Assembly: GCA_027943245.1 (NCBI GenBank)
Contig: JANDJZ010001722.1
Coordinates: 1-16,713 of the forward strand
DNA: 16,713 nt
Source: Acanthamoeba sp. SK_2022b
Taxonomy: Eukaryota; Discosea; Longamoebia; Acanthamoebidae
Reading direction: 5' to 3'
Position 1 is the stretch's first letter. Each line of letters starts with the position of its first letter. Both the position numbers and the translations under genes were made by a program. Positions 7,951 to 15,143 of the stretch are shown in pieces. The notes below the pieces were generated by a model. It saw only the letters and a program-made list of their open reading frames with translations. It did no database searches and had not been told where the DNA came from.

Positions 7951-8050
7951 TTTTACATAAATTTAAAGAGTTGCCATTGTACGCTTTCGTGACTTTCTTC
8001 TGAAAAAAAGGTGCTTCTTGTATAGCCAGAAAAATATAATCAAAACGATT

Positions 8051-8485
8051 ATGCCGCAACTTGATAAATTATCTTTTGCAACACAATATTTTTGATTAAC
8101 ATTATTTTTCTTTTGTCTATACTTTTTAACAGTTAATTTTTTTGTTATTTTAGTTTTTAAAAATATTAAATTAAGAAATATTATTTACAGAATTTGGTAT
8201 TTTTTTTTATTTAAATTTGATTACATCGAATACCACAATAAAAATCAAACCATAGCAGCAAATAGTTTCAATGCAGTGTATTCAGTAGTATACCTAAATA
8301 TTCTTATATCTAATAAAATTTCTTTTTTTATTTCTAGTGTTAGTTCATTGCTATCTAGATCATTTACAGCAAATCTTATTGATAATAATTTAAATAAATA
8401 TAATTTAGATAGTTATTTAGTAAGTGGTGTACAGTTAACCGGTGTATATAATAAATTAAAAAGTATTAATATTGATGAAATATAA
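8051..8485 (+). CDS. atp8: ATP synthase subunit 8
   Basis: Subunit 8 (A6L, the product called YMF19 in plants and protists) is a small Fo protein of the mitochondrial ATP synthase, anchored in the inner membrane. The N-terminus MPQLDKLSFATQYFWLTLFF is the diagnostic start of the family (MPQLD...), with TGA as Trp in the Q-Y-F-W motif, followed by the single membrane helix (to about residue 42) and a longer diverged tail. The frame is 144 codons from ATG 8051 to TAA 8483-8485, in the usual range for protists. The tail is Asn/Ser-rich without motifs. It overlaps the next gene by 11 bases, consistent with joint expression of two ATP synthase peripheral subunits. Confidence 0.92.
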
Positions 8486-8849
8486 CTTACTATTTTTTTT
8501 TGTTTTGTTTACAATAAACAATTTGTTACATTATATTAGCGAAAAAGTTATTATAGTTATTTTTATAACATTTTTATTTTTTCTGATGAAGTTTGCAGGT
8601 AACGCTTTAAATTCTGAATTTAAAGTAAAAATTGAACAAATTTTAACCGATATAAATATGTACATGAATGCGGTTTTTAATTTTTTATATATAAACAAAT
8701 TATTCTACTTAAATCTAAAATCTTTAAAGAACAATTTTAGAATTCTTACCAAAATCTTAAACGGTAGATTTAGTAATATTAATTCGTCAATTTTTTTAAA
8801 TTCGAAAATAGTTGAATCAAAAAGCAATTTGATTTTATTTTTTGAATAA
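8475..8849 (+). CDS. atp4: Probable ATP synthase subunit b (YMF39 family)
   Basis: Subunit b is the membrane-anchored part of the peripheral stalk. The frame is 124 codons from ATG 8475 to TAA 8847-8849. It has a hydrophobic N-terminal stretch (LLFFFVLFTINNLL), then SEKVIIVIFITFLFFLMKF, resembling the YMF39 pattern NEE.IV...FI.F, followed by a hydrophilic, helix-prone region (FKVKIEQILTDI...). The family is poorly conserved; the assignment rests on this N-terminal pattern, size, and placement directly after atp8. A TTG at 8472 could add one residue. The protein is shorter than plant atp4 (~190), so a truncated or fast-evolving form, or a different small membrane protein, remains possible. Confidence 0.65.
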   Translation: MKYNLLFFFVLFTINNLLHYISEKVIIVIFITFLFFLMKFAGNALNSEFKVKIEQILTDINMYMNAVFNFLYINKLFYLNLKSLKNNFRILTKILNGRFSNINSSIFLNSKIVESKSNLILFFE

Positions 8850-8875
8850 AAATTTTTTAAATATACATATATAAA

Positions 8876-9232
8876 ATGACTTTGGAATACGTTTATATAT
8901 TTATTTTTTTTTGAGCAGCCTTTTTTATTTCTTGTTTACTTATTTTTTTATCTTATTTTTTAGTTTATCAGGAATCAGATATAGAAAAAAATTCAGCTTA
9001 CGAATGTGGTTTTCAGCCTTTTGAAGATACTAGAAGCAAATTCAATGTAAGATATTATTTAATAGCTATTCTATTTATGATATTTGATTTGGAGATTATG
9101 TATTTATTCCCGTGATCTGTCTCTGTGTCAACTAGCGGTCTTTTTGGGGTGTGGTCAATTTTTATTTTTCTGACTATCTTAACAATAGGTTTTATTTATG
9201 AATGACAAAAAGGAGCCCTAGAATGAGATTAA
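8876..9232 (+). CDS. nad3: NADH dehydrogenase subunit 3
   Basis: Nad3 is a membrane subunit of respiratory complex I, next to the quinone channel. The frame is 118 codons from ATG 8876 to TAA 9230-9232, the normal length. Conserved features are [16 protein letters not shown], containing the loop Cys of the family (Y.CGF.P), and [15 protein letters not shown], the second helix with its acidic D-L-E, followed by a third helix. TGA is Trp at several sites including FPW (9113-9115) and YEW (9203-9205). It starts the complex I block nad3-nad9-nad7. Confidence 0.97.
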
Positions 9233-9236
9233 AAAC

Positions 9237-9809
9237 ATGTTAAGTAGAAAATTATATTATTTAAATCTTTTTTTGACTTTATATAAAAAATTTCTTAACT
9301 CTATTATTTTTAAAAAGAATGAAAACAATTCAATTTGGCTTTTAGTAGGCTCTGAAAACTTATTTCAATTTCTAAATAATTTAAAGTTTAACTCTTTAAC
9401 TAAATTTACTTTATTAAATGATATATGCGTTGTAGATTATCCTGAAAACAAAAATAGATTTGAATTGACGTATAATCTTTTATCCGTAAAATACAATTTT
9501 AGATTATTTTTGAAAACATATACTTCTACGTATATTAGCTCCGTATCAAGCATTTATTCCAGCTCCAATTGAATAGAGAGAGAATGCTGAGATATGTTTG
9601 GAATATTTTTTATAAATCACCCCGATTTACGTCGTATTTTAACTGATTACGGTTTCGAGGGTTTTCCCCTAAGAAAGGATTTTCCACTAACTGGTTATAT
9701 AGAAGTAAGGTATGACGATGAAAAATCAAATATAGTTTACGAACCGTTAGAACTTTCCCAAGAATATCGTTTATTTAATTTTACAAGTCCATGAGAAAAA
9801 ATAAAATAA
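9237..9809 (+). CDS. nad9: NADH dehydrogenase subunit 9 (30 kDa subunit)
   Basis: Nad9 (NuoC homologue) is a matrix-arm subunit of complex I that packs against Nad7. The frame is 190 codons from ATG 9237 to TAA 9807-9809, as expected. The C-terminal signature is complete: [20 protein letters not shown], then [20 protein letters not shown] and TGYIEVRYD. The common GHPLRKD appears as GFPLRKD, also seen in protists. TGA is Trp at 9570, 9588 and 9792. Its last 19 bases overlap nad7, its direct partner in the complex. Confidence 0.97.
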
Positions 9810-10999
9810 GTTTAACTACTACAAATGCTAAAAAGATAAAAAATTTTACAATGAATTTTGGACCTCAACATCCGGCAGCTCATGGAGTTTTACGCCTTAT
9901 TCTAGAACTTGATGGTGAACTAGTCAGAAAGGCCGATCCTCATATAGGACTACTGCACAGAGGAACCGAAAAGCTTATTGAATATAAAACTTATATACAA
10001 GCTTTGCCCTACTTTGACAGACTTGACTACGTGTCCATGATGTCTCAAGAACACGCATACTCACTTGCGGTTGAAAATTTATTGCATTGCAAAGTTCCGG
10101 TTAGAGCTAAATATATTAGAGTAATATATAGTGAATTAACAAGAATTTTAAATCATATATTAGCAGTTACTACTCATGCTATGGACGTTGGAGCTTTAAC
10201 TCCATTTCTTTGATTATTTGAAGAACGAGAAAAACTAATGGAATTTTATGAAAGAGTTTCGGGTGCTCGTATGCATGCTGCATATATTAGACCGGGTGGA
10301 GTAGCGCAAGATCTACCGCTAGGTCTGTTAAATGATATTATGCAATTTGTGGAGCAGTTTTTTTGAAGATTAGTCGAAGTTGAAGAGTTATTGAATAATA
10401 ACAGAATTTGGAAACAGCGTTTAGTTGATGTAGGAATTGTGACAGCAGATGAAGCGTTAGATTATGGATTTAGTGGCGTTATGTTAAGAGGATCAGGAAT
10501 CGAGTGAGATTTAAGAAGGACTAACTCTTATGAGATCTACGATAAAATAGATTTTAATATACCTGTAGGTAAGAATGGGGATTGTTACGATAGATATTTA
10601 ATACGAGTTTATGAAATGTATGAAAGTTTAAATATTATTAAACAGTGTTTAAGTTCATTGCCAACAGGTTTGATAAAGGTGGATGATAAGAAAATTACTC
10701 CACCCGAAAGAGTTGATATGAAATACTCAATGGAGTCATTAATACATCATTTTAAACTGTATAGTGAAGGTTATAATGTTCCTGAAAATGAAACATACGG
10801 GTGTGTAGAAGCACCAAAAGGTGAGTTTGGCGTTTATTTAGTTTCTGATGGTTCAAACAAACCGTATAGATGTAAGATAAAAGCCCCGGGTTTTTTACAT
10901 CTTCAATCGTTAAATTCAATGTCTAAAGGGCATATGATAGCTGACGTAGTTACCATAATTGGTACACAAGATATAGTATTTGGTGAAATAGATAGATAA
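9791..10999 (+). CDS. nad7: NADH dehydrogenase subunit 7 (49 kDa subunit)
   Basis: Nad7 (NuoD homologue) carries part of the ubiquinone-binding pocket of complex I. The frame is 402 codons from ATG 9791 to TAA 10997-10999, the family's usual length. Motifs in order: [20 protein letters not shown] with the quinone-site His, [33 protein letters not shown] with the quinone-site Tyr, [28 protein letters not shown], and the C-terminal [17 protein letters not shown] and [17 protein letters not shown] is Trp at three or more sites, one in GIEWDLR. No damage is seen. atp6 starts four bases further on. Confidence 0.98.
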
Positions 11000-11002
11000 A
11001 AC

Positions 11003-11747
11003 ATGATATTCAACCCTCTAGAACAATTTAGAATTTTAATTCTTCAACGAGTTTTTTTTTGGAAACCTAGATATCTCAATCACTAATAATACAATAATTT
11101 TATGTATTATTTTAATCGGTTTTACATTCCTATTTTATGTAAATTATTCCGCTAATACCTATATACCAAGTAAGTGGCAGTACGCAGTAGAAAATATATA
11201 TATATTTGTTCTTCAACTATTTAAACAGCAGGTAAATAATTTAGTTGCTTTAAAATACTTTCCTTTAGTATTGTTTGTATTTTCATTTATTTTAATCTCT
11301 AATTTAATAGGTCTATTGCCATACGGTTTTACTATTACTGGACATATAATTTTAACTTTTCAAATAGCTTTTTCATTATTTTTTGGAATTACACTTATTA
11401 ATTTCTTTAATAATAAGTTAGAGTTTTTTAATCTATTTATACCTAGTGGAGTCCCTAAACCACTAATCCCATTCTTAGTCGTAATTGAAGTTGTATCTTA
11501 TTTAATAAGACCGTTCAGCTTATCTGTTCGATTATTTGCCAACATGTTAGCTGGTCACACACTATTAAACATTCTATCCGCCTTTATTTTTAATGTTTTT
11601 AAAAAGTACGCGCTTATATCATTTTTACCGTTACTGTTTATAGTTTTCATTATAGTATTAGAATTTTGTATTGCCATCGTTCAAGCCTATATTTTCGCAA
11701 TTCTAACTTCTATATATTTAAATGACATATATAACACAAGTCATTAA
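11003..11747 (+). CDS. atp6: ATP synthase subunit a, interrupted by one frame break
   Basis: Subunit a forms the proton half-channels against the c-ring. The frame from ATG 11003 opens MIFNPLEQFRILIL, the typical N-P-L-E-Q-F start, but after a T9 run (11052-11060) it reads out to TAA at 11084. The rest is in the next frame: GNLDISITNNTIILCIILIG through the core with SLSVRLFANMLAGHTLLNIL, where the Arg in SVRLFANM is the essential channel Arg, to TAA 11745-11747. Reading eight Ts instead of nine joins them as ...QRVFFGNLDISITN..., giving 247 residues, the expected length. The complete set of helices and the functional Arg argue that the gene works. A homopolymer error or +1 frameshifting are the options. 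Confidence 0.93.
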
Positions 11748-11810
11748 TTTGATTTGTTTTTATTTCCCTACCTTTCATCGTTAAAAACTTTATAGTATGC
11801 TGGTAATCAT

Positions 11811-11883
11811 ACGTAGGTAGCTCAGTGGTAAGAGCGATGGTCTGAAAAACCATAGGTCGGTGGTTCGATTCCATCCCTACTCG
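11811..11883 (+). tRNA. trnF: tRNA-Phe (anticodon GAA), acceptor mismatched at pairs 1 and 2
   Basis: A 73-base cloverleaf. D stem GCTC/GAGC with the loop AGTGGTAA, anticodon stem ATGGT/ACCAT with loop CTGAAAA (anticodon GAA at 11843-11845), variable region AGGTC, and T arm GGTGG-TTCGATT-CCATC. Acceptor pairs 3-7 (GTAGG/CCTAC) are perfect, but position 1 is A opposite C and position 2 is C opposite T. In Acanthamoeba and several other protists, mismatches limited to the first three 5' positions are repaired by tRNA 5' editing, which would give G1 and A2 here. The discriminator is then G 11883, unusual for tRNA-Phe. It lies 63 bases after atp6. Confidence 0.93.
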
Positions 11884-11908
11884 ATTCCATTCATACCCAA
11901 CCAAATCG

Positions 11909-11973
11909 TGTTAAATAGCTTAGTGGTAGAGCGCCGTAAAGGGAGGCGGGGGTTTCGATTCCCTCTTTATTTT
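11909..11973 (+). tRNA. tRNA-like element with degenerate anticodon arm
   Basis: Twenty-five bases after tRNA-Phe lies a second element with D arm GCTT-AGTGGTA-GAGC and a T loop TTCGATT within a GGGG/CCCTC-type stem. Acceptor positions 4-7 (TAAA/TTTA) pair, whereas position 3 (T·T) and 1 (T·T) mismatch and 2 is G·T. The middle is too short for a normal anticodon arm: CGCC/GGCG encloses a nine-base loop (GTAAAGGGA) with no convincing U33 or anticodon, and there is almost no variable loop. It resembles a decayed duplicate of tRNA-Phe, but a highly edited or misassembled tRNA is possible. I give no amino acid. Confidence 0.4.
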
Positions 11974-11993
11974 TAAAATTAAAGTATAAAAAA

Positions 11994-12158
11994 ATGAAAA
12001 AAATGTTAACCAATTGTCTACTGTTATGTTTTTGCTGCTTGGCTTTGATTTTTAGCGTTATGATTATATCTTCAAAAAATCCAATTTATTTAAAGTTACA
12101 AAAAGGTGTTAAATCACCAAGCACTAATATGAGTTTTAAAAAACTATGAGTGCTATAA
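11994..12158 (+). CDS. Small hydrophobic frame (54 codons), possibly the N-terminus of the next gene
   Basis: From ATG 11994 to TAA 12156-12158. It contains a hydrophobic segment NCLLLCFCCLALIFSVMIIS, rich in Cys and Leu, followed by SKNPIYLKLQKG and a short basic tail. The piece IFSVMIISSKNPIY resembles the first conserved block of Nad6 (...LMVISSKNPVHS...), but the remaining Nad6 helices do not follow, so I do not name it. It overlaps the next frame by 13 bases. One extra A in the A6 run at 12138-12143 would fuse the two, giving a protein with two N-terminal membrane segments. Either a separate small protein or a broken N-terminus; undecided. Confidence 0.45.
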
Positions 12159-13462
12159 TTTTTTATACAGTGTGAGGTGTGGTAGCGTTTAGCCACATAA
12201 GATATGGTATAAACAATACGATTATTTACGATCCTAGTAGTATAGTTTTTTACGAAAATCCACAATTTTTGATGGAACCTGATAAGTATCGCAGATGAGA
12301 AAGAATGATAAAAAACGATTGAGTTGCGATGAATTATGTGAAAAATATTTATTATTTGAATGGATGGAAATTTTCGGAACTTCACACATTAAATAAGACT
12401 ACATTTATACATTTTGTAGGGAGGTACGGCAAAATATCTTCAAATTACTTAGTTTTAGAAAAACTTGTTACATTTAATCCTTCATATCCTCTTATCGAAG
12501 ATATGTTACTTCCGTTTGATAAGACGTTTTTCGGTCATATGAGTTCTGCTCTTCCCACAAAACGTACTGATACTTGAATTGGACTAGATCCAAATTTTAA
12601 TTTATTTTATGACTTCTTTCGAGAAGGTCAACTTACAAAGTATACTTACATTGGTCAATTGAGTCAAGATGGCCGGGGGGCCGTTAGACTACTAACCCAC
12701 CCTTATTTTACTGGTGATGTAGTAGCCTATTTAGATAAGCTAAATAGAAGTATTGAATATAAGTCAAGAGCGGGGTTACGTTATGATTATTATGATTTTT
12801 TTAATTGTTTAGTGCACTCTAGATTACCATACAGTGTTGACCGCACAACTGAGAATTTTAATCATTTTAATAGACAATGCGAGGCATTTACAATTTGATA
12901 TAGTTCTTGGGCATATTTAGAAAAATATTCGCACTTTATTCAGTTATATAAACTTCCGCCGGCTATCTCTGATACTATTGAGCACGGTATTGTTTCTATT
13001 CAAAAAGAAACTTTTGGATATATTAAACAAGGCCTTTCATCAAGTCGAGTTTCTACAATCCTAAATACACCGTGGGATAGTAGCATAATAACAACCGTAG
13101 ATTTTTTTGAAAGTCGTGGCTGGCAATCTTTAGCTTCGTCCGGAAAATTAAGTTTTCTTAGAGGAGTAGGTTTCCTTGAGTTGGCTGATTATATATGCTA
13201 TAATCCCCACACTCGAGTTGCTCGTTTCTGATTGCCTGACGAGCTTCTGATAGTTCGCGAAGCAAAAAATTGTATAGGGATGTTATATCCATTAGGTGGT
13301 CTAGATGAGGCTGAGTATAAGAAGGAGCTTATCAAGGTTATTACGACTATATCGGATGCTGTAATAAATAGAAAAATGGATATATGTTTAAATTACGTTT
13401 CAAATAGTGAACCTTTTAGTTTACCAGATAACCTTTTTGACGCTGAAAGAATAAATAATTAA
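12146..13462 (+). CDS. Unrecognised protein, 438 codons
   Basis: I do not recognise this protein. The frame runs from ATG 12146 to TAA 13460-13462, with several TGA codons read as Trp (for example 12170, 12296, 12320, 12575, 12896, 13229). Apart from a hydrophobic N-terminal segment (SAIIFYTVWGVVAF) it looks soluble, with many aromatic residues and segments such as KTFFGHMSSALPTKRTDTWI and YFTGDVVAYLDKLNRSIEYK. No catalytic motif, zinc knuckle or repeat is apparent. TGA as Trp shows it is adapted to the mitochondrial code, so it is not a fresh nuclear or bacterial insert. It sits between tRNA-Phe and another unknown gene. A very diverged ribosomal or respiratory subunit is possible. Confidence 0.75.
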
Positions 13463-13477
13463 AAAAAAATACTTAAA

Positions 13478-14626
13478 ATGCTTACTATTGGAAAACAAAT
13501 ATTATCTTTTTTAAATTATACAATAAATAATTCCGTAATGCCTTTAATCACTACTGATTCAAGTTTACAACTTGGTTTACAAGAAGATATTATATCTAAA
13601 TATGGTGCTCATTTTTTAGTTGGGGTTGGTATCGTTGTTGGCGGCTATGCTCTTTGATGATTATTTTCTTCATACCCCACAGCAGCAGAAGTTGCGGCAG
13701 GGAAGTGTAATTTCGACCCTGAAGCGCTTTTACGTCAAAATGAAAAAATTTTAAGCAAAATCTCTAAAGTACAGGGAAATGGTTATTCTACAAATCCTCT
13801 TACTGCACAAGACTTTATAGAGGAGAATGGTGGTGAAGCGGTGAGATTAACTAATGATATCTCCCAGTATGCCACCAGAATAATTCAAGATTCCTGTATA
13901 AATACTAAGGGTCTAACCCCTGAGTCTATACTAGAGCTTTTAAATAGTAACACTTTTTATGAAGGTTATAAGCATTTATTTGTCGAACATAATACGACAA
14001 TAGCTAATGGGTGTATTGCGTATAGTGGAGATATTCTCAATTACGAGTACATAATGAATCATAGTGTCCTTTTTTTAAATGATATATCAGGTAGTTTATT
14101 AATTCCTTATATTTTGATTTTATATGATTATGTAGGTCCGGAAGCCTATCTTCTAAAGGATTTTCCTTCTTGTTTTGGTGAGAATCCTCATTTGAACAAA
14201 TCCTTATTTGAATTTCAAGAGACATTTTTTCTTAGAGAACTGCTTTTATATTATCCGGAGCTTAGGCGTTTAGAGTGATTAAATGCTTTAGTGGAATCTA
14301 GATTAGCCGATCCTGATTTTCAAGAAAGCCTTTACGGTGTCGAGCTGATTAAAAAGCTTGAAGGAAGGATTGCCGAGCTAGCCGGCCTTGCGCAACCTTA
14401 TTCAAGAATTCATTTGCCCTCACTTATTTCGGGTAGTGAATCAATGTCTGAGGCAGAGTACTATGCAAGAGCGTTTAGATTTGTTCTTCAATCTAGAAGT
14501 CAATCGTTCAGTTTTTTGCAGTGATTAAAAACGACAAACTTTTGTAGAATCTTCTTTAATAAAACTTATATTAGAGAGGCAAAACAAAAAGATATATTAG
14601 ATGATATTACTCTAGAGTGTTTTTAA
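13478..14626 (+). CDS. Unrecognised protein with one N-terminal membrane segment, 382 codons
   Basis: I do not recognise this protein. It runs from ATG 13478 to TAA 14624-14626, 15 bases after the preceding frame. Residues about 47-66 form a Gly-rich membrane segment (AHFLVGVGIVVGGYALWWLF), with TGA as Trp in the WW pair (13655-13657 or nearby). The rest is hydrophilic and looks helical, e.g. CNFDPEALLRQNEKILSKIS (possible coiled coil) and LYYPELRRLEWLNALVESRL. Other in-frame TGA codons are at 14276 and 14522. The topology, a short N-terminal tail, a single anchor and a large soluble domain, suggests an inner-membrane-anchored protein. A TAAGCAT/ATGCTTA stem-loop overlaps its stop codon. Confidence 0.75.
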
Positions 14627-14658
14627 GCATAAAAAACACTAATTTCACCGAATGCTTA
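14624..14658 (+). terminator. Stem-loop at the stop codon of the 382-codon gene
   Basis: TAAGCAT (14624-14630) and ATGCTTA (14652-14658) are perfect inverted repeats around a 21-base loop; the first arm includes the TAA stop. It may mark a 3' end or RNA-processing site. No T-run follows directly, so a bacterial-type terminator is not implied. Confidence 0.3.
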
Positions 14659-14743
14659 CATTTTGGAAAGGTTGCAATGTCGTAACGTTTTATCAATTTT
14701 ATGAGGCTTCTTTTTGTTTTGTTTTTAAACAGTAAAAATCGTT

Positions 14744-14815
14744 CTGGAGGTGGTGTAAATGGAAACATACCGGGCTCATGCCCCGACGCTGCAGGTTCGA
14801 GTCCTGCCCTCCTCA
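14744..14815 (+). tRNA. trnM: tRNA-Met (anticodon CAT), initiator type, acceptor mismatched at pairs 1 and 2
   Basis: A 72-base cloverleaf with standard spacing: T8 G9, D stem GTGT/ACAT with G18-G19 in the loop, anticodon loop CTCATGC (CAT at 14777-14779) on a stem with three consecutive G-C pairs (GGG/CCC), four-base variable region CGCT, T arm GCAGG-TTCGAGT-CCTGC, discriminator A. The GGG/CCC anticodon stem is the hallmark of initiator tRNA, so this is probably tRNA-fMet. Acceptor pairs 3-7 (GGAGG/CCTCC) are perfect; 1 is C opposite C and 2 is T opposite T. A 1:72 mismatch is normal for an initiator, but the 2:71 mismatch is not, and with tRNA-Phe it suggests 5' editing. Confidence 0.92.
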
Positions 14816-14838
14816 ACCTTTTAAAGATATTATACATA

Positions 14839-14933
14839 TGCTCATAATTCCATTACGAGCATACGGGAGGCGATAACCCGAATAACACTTGTAAAGTCTA
14901 AGTGCAGCTGCAGCTCTCCAAGATTATGACATG
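14839..14933 (+). ncRNA. Structured noncoding region, possible small RNA
   Basis: The gap between tRNA-Met and the next frame (14816-14987) is richer in G+C than its surroundings and full of inverted repeats. TCATAAT (14844-14850) pairs perfectly with ATTATGA (14923-14929) and can extend past a bulge towards 14839 and 14933, closing an ~95-base domain. Inside are CGGG/CCCG and CACTT/AAGTG hairpins. An alternative hairpin TATGCTC/GAGCATA (14839-14845, 14859-14865) competes with the closing stem. It is not a tRNA: no T-loop. Amoebozoan mitochondria are known to encode diverged 5S rRNA-like RNAs of about this size, but I cannot match the 5S core motifs, so the class is open. Confidence 0.35.
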
Positions 14934-14987
14934 AAATAATAAGAAGCGCGGGCTGGTTAGCAGTTTAAATAAAAAATTATAAAAAAC

Positions 14988-15143
14988 ATGAAATTTAATA
15001 ATAATTTAATCGGTAAATTTTTTAATCATTTAGTTGAAATTATGAAAAATACGTATATTACGTATTTGCTCGCTTTTTTTGTATCAATTTTTGTGTACGC
15101 TTTTTTTGTTTACAGTTTTCACTTCTTCCTTTTCTTATATTAA
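14988..15143 (+). CDS. Short hydrophobic frame, probably the N-terminus of the following gene
   Basis: From ATG 14988 to TAA 15141-15143, 51 codons. A hydrophilic start (MKFNNNLIGKFFNHLVEIMK) leads into a membrane segment TYLLAFFVSIFVYAFFVYSF. The next frame has no ATG at its start and carries the continuation of a hydrophobic domain. The two overlap across a T7 run (15101-15107); one extra T there, or in the T4 run shortly after, would join them into a protein of about 340 residues. I therefore read this as the 5' part of a broken or frameshifted gene; a separate 51-residue protein is less likely. Confidence 0.5.
   Translation: MKFNNNLIGKFFNHLVEIMKNTYITYLLAFFVSIFVYAFFVYSFHFFLFLY

Noticed and set aside
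7878..8039. 53-codon frame from ATG 7878 just ahead of atp8
   Set aside because: It covers the tRNA-Tyr candidate, whose pairing explains the GC-rich sequence, and the translated protein has no recognisable motif.
11710..11904. Minus-strand frame of 64 codons
   Set aside because: Antisense to the end of atp6 and tRNA-Phe.
14659..14740. GTCGTAACG near 14680 as a small-subunit rRNA 3' fragment
   Set aside because: Only about eight bases agree with the rRNA consensus and no flanking rRNA helices or anti-Shine-Dalgarno end follow.
14607..14837. Minus-strand frame containing RAGLEPAASGHEPG
   Set aside because: It is the antisense of tRNA-Met; this peptide pattern is a common artefact of translating tRNA complements.
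14844..14929. Class II tRNA with long variable arm
   Set aside because: A seven-pair terminal stem is present but there is no TTCRA T loop and no loop with U33 and an anticodon.
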